A DNA stretch of 64,000 bases, taken from contig NZ_JALPTB010000004.1 in NCBI RefSeq assembly GCF_023218075.1, forward strand, positions 1-64,000, in the 5' to 3' direction. A program made the position numbers and the translations under genes. The notes beneath the pieces are model-generated. The model ran no database searches. It was not told the DNA's origin and saw nothing but the letters and a program-made list of their open reading frames with translations. Below are positions 44,964 to 56,323 of this stretch, piece after piece (the first letter of the stretch is position 1; every line of letters begins with the position of its first letter). This stretch comes from Rhodococcus sp. HM1 (GTDB lineage: Bacteria; Actinomycetota; Actinomycetes; Mycobacteriales; Mycobacteriaceae).

Positions 44964-47308
44964 GGACCGATCGTGCCACGGTGGTCGGACACGACGGCAA
45001 GGGCCCCGGACCCGGCCCGTACCACCGCGATGTCCCCCAGCGCGCCGGTGGTCAGTACGCGTGTGCCCAGTTCCTGCAGACTCGACAGAATCTCCGGGTG
45101 CGGGTGCCCGAACGGGTTGTCGCGTCCGGCCCCGACCAACGCGACGCGGGGACGCACCTCCGCAAGGAACCGCGACGACGACGTCCGCGAACCGTGATGC
45201 GGAACCTTGAGCACGTCGGCCCGCACCTCGGCGCCCGAGCGGAGGAGTGCCTCCTGCGCACCCGCTTCGGCATCGCCGGTCAGCAGCACCGACCCGATCG
45301 GGGTGTCGGCCCGCGCGACCAGCGACCGGTCGTTCTCCTCACCACCGCCCGGGCCGTCGCCGAGCACCCGGAGGGTGATCGTCCCGATCGTGAACACCTC
45401 CCCCCGATGGATTTCCCGGGTCTGCACCGAGAACCGCCGCGCGGTCGCGACCAGGTCGGCACCGCCGGGGCGCGAGGTCGCGCCCGGACCCGTGACGACG
45501 ACCGCCACCGACCGATCCGCGAGCACACCGTCGAGACCGCCGACGTGATCGGCATGCAGATGGGTGATCATCAGCATCGGGATGCGAGTCACCCGCAGCC
45601 GGCGCAGGCACCTGTCCACGGCCGTCGCGTCCGGTCCGGTGTCCACGACGATCGCGCCGCCGTCGCCGGTGGACAGCACGAAACTGTCACCCTGTCCCAC
45701 ATCGCACGCGACGAGCACCCACCCCGTCCCGGGCCAGCCCGGCCGGCCGATCCACACCGGCACACACACGGCCGCCGCGGCCAGTGCCGCGACCGCGACG
45801 ATCCTCCTCAGCCGGCGGTGCCGTGCCACCACCCAACCGCACACGATGGCCGCAACGACGGTCACGGCACCGGCCGCACCCGCCGGCACCGTCAGTTCGG
45901 CGGTGGGCAACGCGGCCGCGCGGTCGGCCACTTCGAGCAGCCACCACAACATCGGGGCGGCGCCGCGCGCGAGCAGTTCCGCCCCCGGCGACCACACCGC
46001 GCCGCACAGGACGACCAGGGACCCGAGCACGGTGAGCGGCGGAAGCACCGGCGCCACCAGCACATTCGCGACGACCGCCACCACGCTCACCGAGCCGGAC
46101 AGGGCCGCGACGATCGGGGCGGTGACGACGAACGCCGCCGCGGACACCGCACACACCTCTGCGAGGGCCCGCGGGATGCCGCGGGCCCGCATGCGCGTCA
46201 CCCATCCCGGCGCCACCGCGATCAGTCCGGCCGTCGCGACGACCGACAGCGCGAAACCGGCGTCGGCTGCGAGCTCCGGTGCGACGATCAGCAACATCCC
46301 GATGGACGCGGCGAGCGCCGGCATCGCCTGCCTGCGTCGTCCCACCACCAGTGCGAGCAGCGCGACCGATCCCATCGCGGCGGCGCGCAGCACACTCGGT
46401 GACGGCCGTACCACGACGACGAACGCGACGAGTGCCAGGGCGGCGAGGACGGTACCCGTGCGCGGTCCGATTCCGAGTGCCCGCACGAGCAGCAGCACCG
46501 CGCCGAGCACGATGCTCACGTTCGCCCCGGACACCGCGGTCAGATGGGTCAGACCCGCGACCCGGAACTCCTCGCGCACGTCGTCCGGCAGGTTCGAGGT
46601 GTCCCCGACGATCAGTCCCGGCAGCAGCCCGGCGGCATCGGGTGACAGCACGGCCTGCGCCGCGGACGCGAGCCCTTCCCGGACGGTCGCGGCCCACCGC
46701 TGATGCAGCGGCGGCGGCGCGACCGCGCGCGGTGGTCCCTGGGCCCGCAGCAGCGCGGCCACGAGTCCCGGCCCGTCCGCGACGGCGAGCGTGCCGCGCA
46801 CCGTGATGCGTTGTCCCGGAACCAGTTCCGACCAGGTTTCGGCCGCCGCGAACAGCACGACCGAGCCGCCCGCCTCGACGCGCTCGCGTCCGATCTGTGC
46901 GGACCGCAACGACGCCGGGATACGCACCTGCGGCTCCCCGCCGAAAGCGTTCTGCCGCATCGATTTCGGATCGTCGTCGACCACCACCTCGGCGGTGATG
47001 CTCGCTCCGCGCGGCGCCGCGGTCGCGAGCGGATGCGTCTCGGCGGCTGCGGCACGCACCCCGACGGCGACGCCGTAGCCGGCGCCGATCAGCAACGCTG
47101 CCAGGAGCGGTCCCGCGACCACGCGGACCCGTCTCGATCCGCGTGCGCGGGCGAACGCGGCGACCCCGGCGAGCAGCACGGCGATCACGGTGCCGGCCAG
47201 GGCCGCCCGGCTACCCGCGTACAGACCGAGCAGCGTGACGGCCCATGCCGCGGCCGCGCACGGAACGAGCCGGGCATCGAGCCGCGTAGCGGTCCGGTCG
47301 CTGTTCAC
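44960..47308 (-). CDS. comEC: ComEC/Rec2-family competence membrane protein
   Basis: 782-residue polytopic membrane protein; in transformable bacteria ComEC is the DNA-uptake channel. N-terminal membrane segments and an OB-like domain, a central competence domain ([14 protein letters not shown]) with many hydrophobic segments, and a C-terminal metallo-beta-lactamase domain with HLHADHVG (583-590) and PHHGS. GTG start overlapping comEA. Whether the organism is naturally competent cannot be judged here; no pilus or comF genes are nearby. Confidence 0.92.
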   Translation of the reverse strand: MNSDRTATRLDARLVPCAAAAWAVTLLGLYAGSRAALAGTVIAVLLAGVAAFARARGSRRVRVVAGPLLAALLIGAGYGVAVGVRAAAAETHPLATAAPRGASITAEVVVDDDPKSMRQNAFGGEPQVRIPASLRSAQIGRERVEAGGSVVLFAAAETWSELVPGQRITVRGTLAVADGPGLVAALLRAQGPPRAVAPPPLHQRWAATVREGLASAAQAVLSPDAAGLLPGLIVGDTSNLPDDVREEFRVAGLTHLTAVSGANVSIVLGAVLLLVRALGIGPRTGTVLAALALVAFVVVVRPSPSVLRAAAMGSVALLALVVGRRRQAMPALAASIGMLLIVAPELAADAGFALSVVATAGLIAVAPGWVTRMRARGIPRALAEVCAVSAAAFVVTAPIVAALSGSVSVVAVVANVLVAPVLPPLTVLGSLVVLCGAVWSPGAELLARGAAPMLWWLLEVADRAAALPTAELTVPAGAAGAVTVVAAIVCGWVVARHRRLRRIVAVAALAAAAVCVPVWIGRPGWPGTGWVLVACDVGQGDSFVLSTGDGGAIVVDTGPDATAVDRCLRRLRVTRIPMLMITHLHADHVGGLDGVLADRSVAVVVTGPGATSRPGGADLVATARRFSVQTREIHRGEVFTIGTITLRVLGDGPGGGEENDRSLVARADTPIGSVLLTGDAEAGAQEALLRSGAEVRADVLKVPHHGSRTSSSRFLAEVRPRVALVGAGRDNPFGHPHPEILSSLQELGTRVLTTGALGDIAVVRAGSGALAVVSDHRGTIGP

Positions 47309-48165
47309 ACCGTGACCAGCGTGCGCAGTCGCGCGAGCCGGGACGGGCCGATGCCGTCGACCTCGCCGAGTTGCTCGACATCCGTGAACGGCCCGTTCTC
47401 GTCGCGCCAGGCGATGATGGCCGCGGCGGTCACCGGACCCACCCCGGGCAACGCGTCGAGCAGCGCTTCGTCGGCGGTGTTCAGATTCACCGGTCCCGCC
47501 GCACCTCCCGATGCCGTGCCTCCCGATGCCGCGCCTCCCGGTGCCGAGGCCCGTGATCCCGCACCGGTTCCGACGCTCGACACGCTGCTCGCGGGAGGCG
47601 GCGGATCCGGCGGCGCGGCACCGACGACGATCTGGTCGCCGTCGGCGACGCGCTGCGCCAGATTGATGCCCGTAAGATCGGCGCCCGGCAACGCTCCCCC
47701 GGCGGCAGTCAGCGCATCCGCGACCCGCGTACCGGGCGCCAACGTCACGAGCCCCGGTGCGGCGACCAACCCGACGACGCTGACGACGAGTTCTTCGGGC
47801 TCGGCCGTGTCCGGCGCCGCTGCCGCGCCGCTCGGCGCGGAAACGAGCGGCTCGGACGCGGTCGACACCGAAGGAAGCGGTGGAACCGCTTGCGGCACAG
47901 GCTGATCACGCCACACAACGACGAACGCGACGAGTGCCGCGACGATGCCGACCACGCCGAGCGCCGCGGTCCCGCCGTTGCCCGTCTGCCAGCGTGCCGC
48001 GCGCAATCGGTCGATCAGCCGCAGCGGTTCCGACTCGCCGACCGGTGACTCTTCCCCATCGTCACCGGCAGCCCTGTAATCACCGTCGGCCCCGTAGTCA
48101 CCGGCGGCACGGGCGATCGCGTCCAGCCGGGACCGGACCCGTTCCCCCTCGTCGCCGCTCCCCAT
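47305..48165 (-). CDS. comEA: ComEA-like helix-hairpin-helix DNA-binding protein
   Basis: 286 residues: an acidic cytoplasmic N-terminus with Asp-Tyr/Asp-Gly repeats, one transmembrane helix (about 66-87), a Pro/Ala linker, an SLBB-like domain (about 128-185), a Gly/Ser/Ala linker encoded by 15-bp repeats, and two C-terminal helix-hairpin-helix motifs (NLNTADEALLDALPGVG, LGEVDGIGPSRLARL). In competence systems ComEA binds incoming DNA. First gene of comEA-comEC-holA. Confidence 0.92.
   Translation of the reverse strand: MGSGDEGERVRSRLDAIARAAGDYGADGDYRAAGDDGEESPVGESEPLRLIDRLRAARWQTGNGGTAALGVVGIVAALVAFVVVWRDQPVPQAVPPLPSVSTASEPLVSAPSGAAAAPDTAEPEELVVSVVGLVAAPGLVTLAPGTRVADALTAAGGALPGADLTGINLAQRVADGDQIVVGAAPPDPPPPASSVSSVGTGAGSRASAPGGAASGGTASGGAAGPVNLNTADEALLDALPGVGPVTAAAIIAWRDENGPFTDVEQLGEVDGIGPSRLARLRTLVTV
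47501..47545. repeat. three 15-bp tandem repeats in comEA
   Basis: Units at 47501-47515, 47516-47530 and 47531-47545 differ by one to three bases and encode a Gly-Gly-x-Ala-Ser linker between the SLBB and HhH parts. Confidence 0.8.
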
Positions 48166-48226
48166 GCCGCGACGGTAACCATCCGGGGATCGACGCGAGA
48201 CCCGCCGACGCAGGATCCGGCGAATC

Positions 48227-48254
48227 TGTGGATGAATCCGGCGCCTGTGGACAA
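48227..48254 (-). promoter_or_regulatory. two DnaA-box-like nonamers upstream of comEA
   Basis: On the minus strand, TTGTCCACA (48246-48254) matches the actinobacterial DnaA box exactly; TCATCCACA (48227-48235) resembles it imperfectly. Same orientation, 19 bp apart, 62-89 bases before the comEA ATG. May be chance or DnaA-dependent regulation. Confidence 0.35.
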
Positions 48255-48262
48255 CCCCGCGC

Positions 48263-49843
48263 TCACTGGAAGAACACAGCCGCCCGGTCCGCGAGATCCA
48301 GCACCGGCTGCGGCGCGATCCCGAGCACGATGGTCACCAACGCGGACACCGCCACGACCGTCGCGGTCACCGCACCCGGCGCGACGACCGTCACCGCGTC
48401 GTCGCCGGGTTCGGTGAAGAACATCAGCACGATGACCCGCACATAGAAGTAGGCGGCGATCGCACTGCACACGACACCGACGACGACGAGCGGCGCGGCC
48501 CCGCCCTCGATCGCGGCACCGAACACCGCGAACTTGCTGACGAAACCACTGGTCAGCGGGATCCCGGCGAACGCGAGCAGGAACAGCGCGAATGCCGCTG
48601 CGGCGACCGGGGATCGACGGCCCAGCCCCGACCACGCGGACAGATCTCCGGCTTCCCCGGTGCGGTCGCGGACGAGCCCGACGATCGCGAACGCCCCGAC
48701 GGTGCTGATCCCGTAGGCGAGCAGGTAGAACATCGTCGACGCGACGCCCGCGTGGTTGGCCGCGACCAGGCCGGTGAGAACGAAACCGACGTGAGCGACG
48801 GACGAGTACGCGAGCATTCTCTTGACATCGCGCTGGGTCACCGCGATCACCGACGCGGCCACCATCGTCAGGACGGCGACGGCCCCGAGCACCGGCTGCC
48901 AGTTCGCGCTCAGCTCGGGCACCGCGACGTAGAACACCCGCAGCAGCGCCCCGAAGGCCGCGATCTTCGTCGCCGACGCCATGAACGCGGTGACCGAGGT
49001 GGGGGCGCCCTGATAGACGTCGGGGATCCACGACTGGAACGGCACCGCACCGACTTTGAACAGCAACCCGACCGCCAGCAGCGCCACGCCGATCAGGGCG
49101 AGGGTGTCGTCGCCGGACCCGCCGGCGACGGCCGCCGCGATCCCGGACAACCGCACCGTGCCCGCGTACCCGTACAACATGGCCATGCCGTAGAGGAAGA
49201 ACGCCGACGAGAAGGCGCCGAGGAGAAAGTATTTCAGCGCCGCTTCCTGCGAGAGCAGGCGCCGGTGCCGCGCGAGGCCGCACAGCAGATACAGCGGCAG
49301 CGACAGCACCTCGAGGGCCACGAACATGCTGAGCAGGTCGTCGGATGCGGGAAACAGCAGCATCCCGCCGACCGCGAACATCGCGAGCGGGAACACCTCG
49401 GACGTGGTGATTCCTTGGCCTGCCGCCGTGCGCTCGGCGGCGCTTCCCGGCGGCACGGCGGGTTGCGGCGCGAAGTCGTCGACGGCGAACCGGGCCCCGG
49501 CCGTGACCGTCTCGGCCCCGACCGCCTCCGCCACTGCCACACGGCGTTGCGCGATCAATCCGACCGCAAGGATCGAGGCCAGCAGGATCGCGCCCTGCAG
49601 GAACAGGGCCGGGCCGTCGATCACGACCGCGCCGAGCACCGCCGAACTGCTGGTTCCGGCGAGCGAGACGACCGCGACGAAGGCCGCGACGAGACCGGCG
49701 ATCGCGAGCACGAACTGCGTCGTGTGCCGGACCCGGCGGGGCACGAATGCCTCGACGAGCACTCCCACGACCGCGACACCGAGCACGATGAGCATCGGCG
49801 AGAGCAGACCGTATTCGATCGACGGAGCGCTGATCTCGTTCAC
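48263..49843 (-). CDS. nuoN: NADH-quinone oxidoreductase subunit N
   Basis: Proton-pumping antiporter-like membrane subunit of complex I, 526 residues with about 14 transmembrane segments and the conserved Lys/His-bearing helices of the family. An inserted cytoplasmic/periplasmic loop (about residues 105-145) is Ala/Pro-rich. GTG start overlaps nuoM (GTGA). Last gene of the operon; 97 bases separate it from comEA. Confidence 0.95.
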   Translation of the reverse strand: MNEISAPSIEYGLLSPMLIVLGVAVVGVLVEAFVPRRVRHTTQFVLAIAGLVAAFVAVVSLAGTSSSAVLGAVVIDGPALFLQGAILLASILAVGLIAQRRVAVAEAVGAETVTAGARFAVDDFAPQPAVPPGSAAERTAAGQGITTSEVFPLAMFAVGGMLLFPASDDLLSMFVALEVLSLPLYLLCGLARHRRLLSQEAALKYFLLGAFSSAFFLYGMAMLYGYAGTVRLSGIAAAVAGGSGDDTLALIGVALLAVGLLFKVGAVPFQSWIPDVYQGAPTSVTAFMASATKIAAFGALLRVFYVAVPELSANWQPVLGAVAVLTMVAASVIAVTQRDVKRMLAYSSVAHVGFVLTGLVAANHAGVASTMFYLLAYGISTVGAFAIVGLVRDRTGEAGDLSAWSGLGRRSPVAAAAFALFLLAFAGIPLTSGFVSKFAVFGAAIEGGAAPLVVVGVVCSAIAAYFYVRVIVLMFFTEPGDDAVTVVAPGAVTATVVAVSALVTIVLGIAPQPVLDLADRAAVFFQ

Positions 49844-51477
49844 TCGGATTCACCTCCCTGCTCGGGCGTATCGGTTTCCGGATCGGCGCCCACCACCGCC
49901 CCGGTCAGCACCGGGCCGGGCACGGTGGGCGCCGGGTCGGTCTGCCCGATCGTGGTCATCGTGTGGTTCACGGCCGGGTCGATCACATCGAGCGCGGGTT
50001 TCGGGAACAGGCCGAGCACGATGAGCAGCGCGACGAGCGGTGCGACGACGACCAGTTCGCGTGGCACCAGGTCGCGGACCTCCTCGTTGCCGGAGGCGAG
50101 CGGACCGGTCATCATCCGCTGGTACAGCCACAGCACGTAGATCGCGGAGAGCACGAGCGCGCCGGTGGCGAACACCGCGGCGACGCCGTAGCGCGGGAAT
50201 GTGCCGATCAGGACCAGGAATTCGCTGATGAACGGGGCGAGCCCGGGCAGCGACAGCGTCGCCAGACCGGCGACGAGGAACGTGCCGGCCGCGATCGGGG
50301 CGACATTGCGGACCCCTCCGAACGAGGCGATCAGGCGAGAACCCCTGCGGGAGACGAGGAATCCCGCGATGAGGAACAACGCCGCGGTCGAGAGCCCGTG
50401 GTTGACCATGTACAGCGTCGATCCGGTCTGGGATTGGCTGGTCATCGCGAAGATGCCCAGCACGATGAACCCGAAGTGCGAGATCGACGTGTAGGCGATC
50501 AGCCGCATCACGTCGGTCTGCCCGATGGCGGCGATCGCGCCGTACAGGATGCCGATCACCGACAGGGTGACGATCAGCGGCGCGAACGTCGCCGACGCCT
50601 CGGGAAACAGCTGCAGGCAGTACCGGATCATCGCGAACGTGCCGACCTTGTCGACGATCGCCATCATCAGCACGGCGTTCGTCGGTGTCGCTTCGACGGC
50701 GGCGCCGGGCAGCCAGCTGTGGAACGGCCACAGCGGCGCCTTGACCGCGAACGCGAACATGAATCCGAGGAACAGCGCGTTCAGCAGCCCCGGGGAGGCA
50801 CCGAGTTCGCCGGCCGTCGCCAGCGCGACAACCTCCCGGAAGTCGAACGTCCCCACTTCCTGGTCGACGGTCAGGATGTACAGACCGATGACCGCGGCGA
50901 GCATCATGAGGCCGCCGAACAGGTTGTAGAGCAGGAACTTCACCGCCGCGGCGGAGCGGGCGGCCCGGTCCTGCGCCCGGCCGAACCCGCCGATGAGGAA
51001 GTACATCGGGATGAGCATCGCCTCGAAGAACACGTAGAACAGCAGGATGTCGAGTGCGGTGAAGGCCAGCAGCACCATCGCCTCGACCACCAGGATCAGC
51101 GCGACGTACGCGTGCGGCCGCTTGCCCCCGATGCCGTTCCGCACCACGGCGTCCCGGGTGTCGTTCCATCCGGCCAGCAGCAGCAACGGCACCAGCACCG
51201 CGGTGAGCAGGACCAGCACCAGCGCGATGCCGTCGACCCCGAGCGTGTATCCGGCACCGAAAGACGGGATCCACCGGTGCGATTCCACGAACTGGTACTG
51301 CGCTCCCCCGGGTTCGAACCGCACCGCCACGACGATCGCGAGCACCGCGACCACCAGCGACACGACGAGGGCACCGGCCTTGGCAAGGTCGGGCCGGCGC
51401 GCCGGCACCGTCCACACGAGCAGCGCGCCGATCGCCGGCACCAGCCACAACGCGCTCAGCCACGGGAACTGGTTCAT
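49840..51477 (-). CDS. nuoM: NADH-quinone oxidoreductase subunit M
   Basis: Antiporter-like proton-pumping subunit, 545 residues, 14 transmembrane segments, with YVFFEAMLIPMYFLIG and SWLPGAAVEATP motifs characteristic of NuoM. Starts seven bases after nuoL. Confidence 0.95.
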   Translation of the reverse strand: MNQFPWLSALWLVPAIGALLVWTVPARRPDLAKAGALVVSLVVAVLAIVVAVRFEPGGAQYQFVESHRWIPSFGAGYTLGVDGIALVLVLLTAVLVPLLLLAGWNDTRDAVVRNGIGGKRPHAYVALILVVEAMVLLAFTALDILLFYVFFEAMLIPMYFLIGGFGRAQDRAARSAAAVKFLLYNLFGGLMMLAAVIGLYILTVDQEVGTFDFREVVALATAGELGASPGLLNALFLGFMFAFAVKAPLWPFHSWLPGAAVEATPTNAVLMMAIVDKVGTFAMIRYCLQLFPEASATFAPLIVTLSVIGILYGAIAAIGQTDVMRLIAYTSISHFGFIVLGIFAMTSQSQTGSTLYMVNHGLSTAALFLIAGFLVSRRGSRLIASFGGVRNVAPIAAGTFLVAGLATLSLPGLAPFISEFLVLIGTFPRYGVAAVFATGALVLSAIYVLWLYQRMMTGPLASGNEEVRDLVPRELVVVAPLVALLIVLGLFPKPALDVIDPAVNHTMTTIGQTDPAPTVPGPVLTGAVVGADPETDTPEQGGESE

Positions 51478-51484
51478 CGCATCC

Positions 51485-53398
51485 TCACCAGAGCACCATC
51501 GTGGCGACCACGAGGGCCGCGCCTACCAGCATGGACAGGGCATAGGACCGGGAGAATCCGGTCTGCAGCGTGCGCAGCCGCGCCGACGCGGCCCCGATCA
51601 GCACGGCGACCCCACCGACGGCACCGTCGACGGCACGGTCGTCGACCTCGACGAGGGCGCGGGTCGCGTGCTGTCCGGGTCGCATGAACACCGCTTCGTT
51701 GACCGCGTCCCCGTACAGGTCGCGGCGCGCGGCACGGGTCAGGGCGGACACCTCGTCCGGTGCATCGACCGGGATCTCGCGGATCGCATACTGCCGGTAG
51801 GCGATCGCGACACCGACGAGCACCACCGCGAGGGTCACGACGGTGAGCACCCACACCGGGACCGGCAGTTCACCGTGCTCTTCCCCCACGACCGGTTCGA
51901 GCCAGTTCACCAGCGCCCCACCGTAGGCCAGCAGCGCGCCCCCGGCGACCGAGCCGATCGCCAGCACCACCATCGGCACGGTCATCACCCCGGGTGATTC
52001 GTGCGGATGCGCGTCCTCCGCCCACCGCCGCCGCCCGAAGAACGTCATGAGCATCACGCGGGTCATGTAGAACGCGGTGATGCCGGCGCCGAGCAGCGCG
52101 GCCGCGCCGAGGACGAATCCTTCGGCGCCGCCGGATCCGAACGCCGCCTCGATGATCAGATCCTTGGAGAAGAAGCCCGCGAACGGCGGGATCCCGATGA
52201 TCGCCAGATACGCGAGACCGAACGTGACGTAGGTGATCGGCATGACCGTGCGCAGGCCGCCGAAGCGGCGCATGTCGGTCTCGTCGTTCATGCCGTGCAT
52301 CACCGAACCGGCGCCGAGGAACAACCCGGCCTTGAAGAAACCGTGCGTGAGCAGGTGCATGATCGCGAACGCGTAACCGGCCGGACCGAGGCCCGCGGCG
52401 AGCACCATGTAGCCGATCTGGCTCATCGTCGACGCCGCCAGCGCCTTCTTGATGTCGTCCTTCGCGCAGCCGATGATCGCGCCGAACAGCAGGGTCACGG
52501 CCCCGACGATCACCACGCCCAGTTGCGCGCCCGGCGCGACGTCGAAGATCGGGCCGGACCGCACGATGAGGTAGACACCGGCGGTGACCATCGTCGCCGC
52601 GTGGATCAGTGCGGACACCGGGGTCGGGCCTTCCATCGCGTCCCCGAGCCACGCCTGCAACGGCACCTGCGCGGACTTGCCGCATGCCGCCAGGAGCAAG
52701 GTCAGGCCGATCGCGGTCGAGACCGTTTCGCTCGCACCCGGAACCGCGGCGAAGACGTCGGCGAACCCGATCGAGCCGAACGAGGAGAACATGATCATCA
52801 TGGCGACGGCCAGGCCCGTGTCACCGACCCGGTTGACGACGAACGCCTTCTTCGCCGCGGTCGCCGCGGTCGGCTTGTACTGCCAGAACCCGATGAGCAG
52901 ATACGACGCGAGACCGACACCCTCCCATCCGAGGTACAGGCCGAGATAGTTGTCGGCAAGCACCAGCACCAGCATCGCCGCGAGGAACAGGTTGAGGTAC
53001 GCGAAGAACAACCGCCGTCCGGGTGCCCGTCCCGCGGTGTTGCCCGACGGGTCCGGGCCGTGCGCCATGTACCCGACCGAATAGATGTGGATCAACGACC
53101 CGACACCGGTGATGAGCAGCACGAAGCACATCGACAACTGGTCCAGTTGCAGGCCGAAGTCGATCTGCAGCTCGCCGACGGGTACCCACGAGAACAGGTC
53201 CTGCTGCACGGCCCGGTCGTCGGCGGCGCGCCCGAGCATCTGCACGAACAGCACCACTGCCAGCCCGAACGAGACCAGCGCGGTCGCGCATCCGACCAGA
53301 TGTCCCCACGTGTCGCTGCGCCGGCCGGTCAGCAGCAGTACCGCGGCGCCGGCGAGCGGCAACGCCGGCAGAAGCCACACGGCCGAGGTTCCGCCCAT
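51485..53398 (-). CDS. nuoL: NADH-quinone oxidoreductase subunit L
   Basis: Largest antiporter-like subunit, 637 residues, with [15 protein letters not shown] and [23 protein letters not shown]-type motifs (second shown in part) and the C-terminal segment that forms the lateral helix. Starts 48 bases after nuoK, the only sizeable gap in the nuoI-N part of the operon. Confidence 0.95.
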   Translation of the reverse strand: MGGTSAVWLLPALPLAGAAVLLLTGRRSDTWGHLVGCATALVSFGLAVVLFVQMLGRAADDRAVQQDLFSWVPVGELQIDFGLQLDQLSMCFVLLITGVGSLIHIYSVGYMAHGPDPSGNTAGRAPGRRLFFAYLNLFLAAMLVLVLADNYLGLYLGWEGVGLASYLLIGFWQYKPTAATAAKKAFVVNRVGDTGLAVAMMIMFSSFGSIGFADVFAAVPGASETVSTAIGLTLLLAACGKSAQVPLQAWLGDAMEGPTPVSALIHAATMVTAGVYLIVRSGPIFDVAPGAQLGVVIVGAVTLLFGAIIGCAKDDIKKALAASTMSQIGYMVLAAGLGPAGYAFAIMHLLTHGFFKAGLFLGAGSVMHGMNDETDMRRFGGLRTVMPITYVTFGLAYLAIIGIPPFAGFFSKDLIIEAAFGSGGAEGFVLGAAALLGAGITAFYMTRVMLMTFFGRRRWAEDAHPHESPGVMTVPMVVLAIGSVAGGALLAYGGALVNWLEPVVGEEHGELPVPVWVLTVVTLAVVLVGVAIAYRQYAIREIPVDAPDEVSALTRAARRDLYGDAVNEAVFMRPGQHATRALVEVDDRAVDGAVGGVAVLIGAASARLRTLQTGFSRSYALSMLVGAALVVATMVLW

Positions 53399-53446
53399 CC
53401 CGGTCTCCTCCCAGTGCTCTCGGAAAACTCAGTTCTCTCGGCAGGC

Positions 53447-53746
53447 TCAGTGCTTGAGCAGGTTGTTGTCGTCGACCGACACCGAACGGCGGGTGCGGAA
53501 GATCGTCATGATGATCGCGAGGCCGACCACCACCTCGGCGGCGGCGACGACCATCGTGAAGAACGCGAACACCTGCCCGTCGAGATTTCCGTGCATCCGC
53601 GCGAACGTCACGAACGACAGGTTCACGGCGTTGAGCATGAGCTCGACGCACATGAACACGATCAGGGCGTTGCGCCGCACGAGAACACCCGCGGCGCCGA
53701 TGGTGAACAGCAATGCGGAAAGGTACAGGTAGTTCGCCGGATTCAT
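53447..53746 (-). CDS. nuoK: NADH-quinone oxidoreductase subunit K
   Basis: Small 99-residue membrane subunit with three transmembrane helices and the conserved Glu in [11 protein letters not shown] used for proton transfer. ATG at 53746 overlaps the nuoJ stop. Confidence 0.95.
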   Translation of the reverse strand: MNPANYLYLSALLFTIGAAGVLVRRNALIVFMCVELMLNAVNLSFVTFARMHGNLDGQVFAFFTMVVAAAEVVVGLAIIMTIFRTRRSVSVDDNNLLKH

Positions 53747-54528
53747 CGGGTCTCCTCCTCGTCCGGCCTCTCGACGATCGCGCCCCGGGCCTCGAGTACC
53801 CGGCTCACCGACAGTGGCGAATAGCTGCCGTCCGGCAGTCGGGCCGGAACGTCGACGGCGTTGCGCCGCGCGTACACCCCGGGACTCGGCAGCGGCGTCA
53901 CCCGCACCTCCGACTCCCCCGCTGCACCCCACTCCCGGAACCGCCTGCGGGCCAGTTCCTTCTGACCGAGACGCTCACCGGTCCGTTCGCGATGCGTGAG
54001 CACCATCGCACCGATGGTCGCGGTGACGAGCAGCGCTCCGGTGAGTTCGAACGCCCACACGTACCGCACGAACAGCAGTTCCGCGAGACCCGCGACGTGC
54101 CCGTCACCGGCGTCCACCAGACCCGCGAACGGCGGCAGCTCGGAGTCGGCGAGGAACCCGATGATCAGCACCCCGAACCCGATTCCCGCCACGACCGCCG
54201 CGATGCGGTGCCCGCGAAGGGTTTCGGTGAACGATTCGGACGCGTCGACGCCGACGAGCATCACCACGAACAGGAACAGCATCATGACGGCGCCGGTGTA
54301 CACGACGATCTGGACGACACCGAGGAACTGGGCGTCCTGGGCGATGTAGAAGGCGGCCAGCACGATCATGGTCAGCGCCAGGAAGATCGCCGAGTACACA
54401 GCCTTGCTCGAGACGACCACCCCGATCGCACCGATCACCGCGACGACGGCGAGAATCCAGAACTGCACCGCTTCACCGGTGGACGTGCGCTCGACGACGT
54501 CCTGGGCCAGGACCGTGAGGGTGTTCAT
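53743..54528 (-). CDS. nuoJ: NADH-quinone oxidoreductase subunit J
   Basis: Membrane subunit with five transmembrane helices ([19 protein letters not shown] and [19 protein letters not shown]). 261 residues, longer than proteobacterial NuoJ owing to an ~80-residue hydrophilic C-terminal extension seen in actinobacteria. ATG overlaps the nuoI stop. Confidence 0.94.
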   Translation of the reverse strand: MNTLTVLAQDVVERTSTGEAVQFWILAVVAVIGAIGVVVSSKAVYSAIFLALTMIVLAAFYIAQDAQFLGVVQIVVYTGAVMMLFLFVVMLVGVDASESFTETLRGHRIAAVVAGIGFGVLIIGFLADSELPPFAGLVDAGDGHVAGLAELLFVRYVWAFELTGALLVTATIGAMVLTHRERTGERLGQKELARRRFREWGAAGESEVRVTPLPSPGVYARRNAVDVPARLPDGSYSPLSVSRVLEARGAIVERPDEEETR

Positions 54529-55058
54529 TGTTCCGACCCCTCTTTCGGCGCAGCACCCGGCACGAGGCCCCGGTAGTAGTCCTCCTCGGTGGCGCCCGGA
54601 TACATCGCGTGCGGCGGCGCTTCCATCCCGGGTTGCAGCGGCGCCAGCAGCCGCGACCGGTCGTAGATGAGATCGGCCCGGTTGTCGTCGGCCATCTCGT
54701 ATTCGGCGGTCATCGTCAGCGCGCGCGTCGGGCACGCCTCGACGCACAGTCCACAGCCGATGCAGCGCAGATAGTTGATCTGGTAGACCCGGCCGTACCG
54801 CTCTCCCGGCGAATACCGTTCGGCCTCGGTGTTGTCCGCCGCTTCCACGTAGATCGCGTCGGCCGGGCACGCCCACGCGCACAGTTCGCAGCCGATGCAC
54901 TTCTCGAGGCCGTCTGGATGCCGGTTCAGCTGGTGGCGGCCGTGATACCCGGGCGCCGGCGGCCGTTTCTGCTCGGGATACTGCTCGGTGATCGGCTTCT
55001 TGAACATCGCCGCGAAGGTGGTGCCGAAACCGGCGATGGGATCGAGGAATTCGGGCAT
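54525..55058 (-). CDS. nuoI: NADH-quinone oxidoreductase subunit I
   Basis: Peripheral-arm ferredoxin-like subunit carrying clusters N6a and N6b. 177 residues with two CxxCxxCxxxCP motifs: C54/57/60/64 and C99/102/105/109. The ATG at 55058 is preferred over 55064 because GGAGG is then seven bases away; the latter would overlap the nuoH stop. Confidence 0.95.
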   Translation of the reverse strand: MPEFLDPIAGFGTTFAAMFKKPITEQYPEQKRPPAPGYHGRHQLNRHPDGLEKCIGCELCAWACPADAIYVEAADNTEAERYSPGERYGRVYQINYLRCIGCGLCVEACPTRALTMTAEYEMADDNRADLIYDRSRLLAPLQPGMEAPPHAMYPGATEEDYYRGLVPGAAPKEGSEQ

Positions 55059-55060
55059 CG

Positions 55061-56323
55061 TCATCCCTCCGCGGGGGTGCGCTGCGCGGGCACGGGACCC
55101 GGCATCGGTGGGACCGGGAAGCCCCCGGCCCCAGGGTCGAACGGTTCGGCCGCCTCCGGTGCGGCCCGGGCGGGTTCGCCGCCCCCGGACGTGCGCCGCA
55201 ACCGGGTGAACACCAGGAACGCCAGGACGCACACCACCCCGACGGCGGCGAGTGTGCCCTGCCCGGCCACGTATCCCTCGTTGCCGAGCGCCCGGATCAC
55301 GGCGACGACCACGACCCACAGCAGCGACGCCGGAATGAGGACCTTCCAGCCGAGATTCATGAACTGGTCGTAGCGGAGCCGGGGCAGGGTGGCGCGCAGC
55401 CACACGAACAGGAACAGGAATGCCCACACCTTGGCGACGAACCACAGCACCGGCCACCAGCCGGAGTTGGCACCGTCCCATATGTTCAGCGGCCACGGAG
55501 CGCGCCAGCCGCCGAGGAACAGCGTGGTGGCCAGCGCGGACACGGTCGTCATGTTCACGTATTCGGCGAGCATGAACATCGCGAAGCGCAGCGACGAGTA
55601 CTCGGTGTGGAATCCGCCGACGAGTTCGCCCTCGGCTTCGGGCAGGTCGAACGGGGCGCGGTTGGTCTCGCCGACCATGGCCGTGACGTAGATGAGGAAC
55701 GACGGCAGCAGCAGGAAGACGTACCACGTCCCGACCTGCCCGGACACGATCCCGGATGTGGACATCGTGCCGGAGAGCAGGAACACCGCGGCGAACGCCA
55801 ATCCCATCGCGATCTCGTACGAGATCACCTGCGCGGTCGAACGCAGACCGCCGAGCAGCGGGTACGTCGAGCCGGACGACCAGCCGGCGAGCACGATGCC
55901 GTACACACCGACGGAGGTGACCGCCAGGATGTACAGCACCGCGACCGGAAGATCGGTGAGCTGCAACGGCGTCCGCTGCCCGAATGCCGAAACCACCGGC
56001 CCGAACGGGATCACCGCGAACGCCATGAAGGCCGGGACCGTCGCGATGATCGGGGCGAGCAGATAGACGGGCCGGTCCACCCCGGACGGGACGATGCCCT
56101 CCTTCAGCGCCAGTTTGATGCCGTCGGCGAGGCTCTGCAGAATCCCCTGCGGTCCCAGCCGATTCGGTCCGATCCGCATCTGCATGCGGGCCAGGACCCG
56201 TCGTTCCGCGTAGATCGCCACGAGCACGGTCAGCACCAGGAACGCGAACACCGCCACGGCCTTGACCAGGATCAGCCACCACGGATCGTGTCCGAACGCC
56301 GACAGGTCTGCATACCCGTCCAT
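55061..56323 (-). CDS. nuoH: NADH-quinone oxidoreductase subunit H
   Basis: Membrane subunit forming the quinone chamber at the arm junction; 420 residues, eight transmembrane helices, with [31 protein letters not shown] and TEYSS motifs. The ~60-residue Pro-rich C-terminal tail is an actinobacterial feature. ATG overlaps the nuoG stop (TGATG), with GGAGG seven bases upstream. Confidence 0.95.
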   Translation of the reverse strand: MDGYADLSAFGHDPWWLILVKAVAVFAFLVLTVLVAIYAERRVLARMQMRIGPNRLGPQGILQSLADGIKLALKEGIVPSGVDRPVYLLAPIIATVPAFMAFAVIPFGPVVSAFGQRTPLQLTDLPVAVLYILAVTSVGVYGIVLAGWSSGSTYPLLGGLRSTAQVISYEIAMGLAFAAVFLLSGTMSTSGIVSGQVGTWYVFLLLPSFLIYVTAMVGETNRAPFDLPEAEGELVGGFHTEYSSLRFAMFMLAEYVNMTTVSALATTLFLGGWRAPWPLNIWDGANSGWWPVLWFVAKVWAFLFLFVWLRATLPRLRYDQFMNLGWKVLIPASLLWVVVVAVIRALGNEGYVAGQGTLAAVGVVCVLAFLVFTRLRRTSGGGEPARAAPEAAEPFDPGAGGFPVPPMPGPVPAQRTPAEG

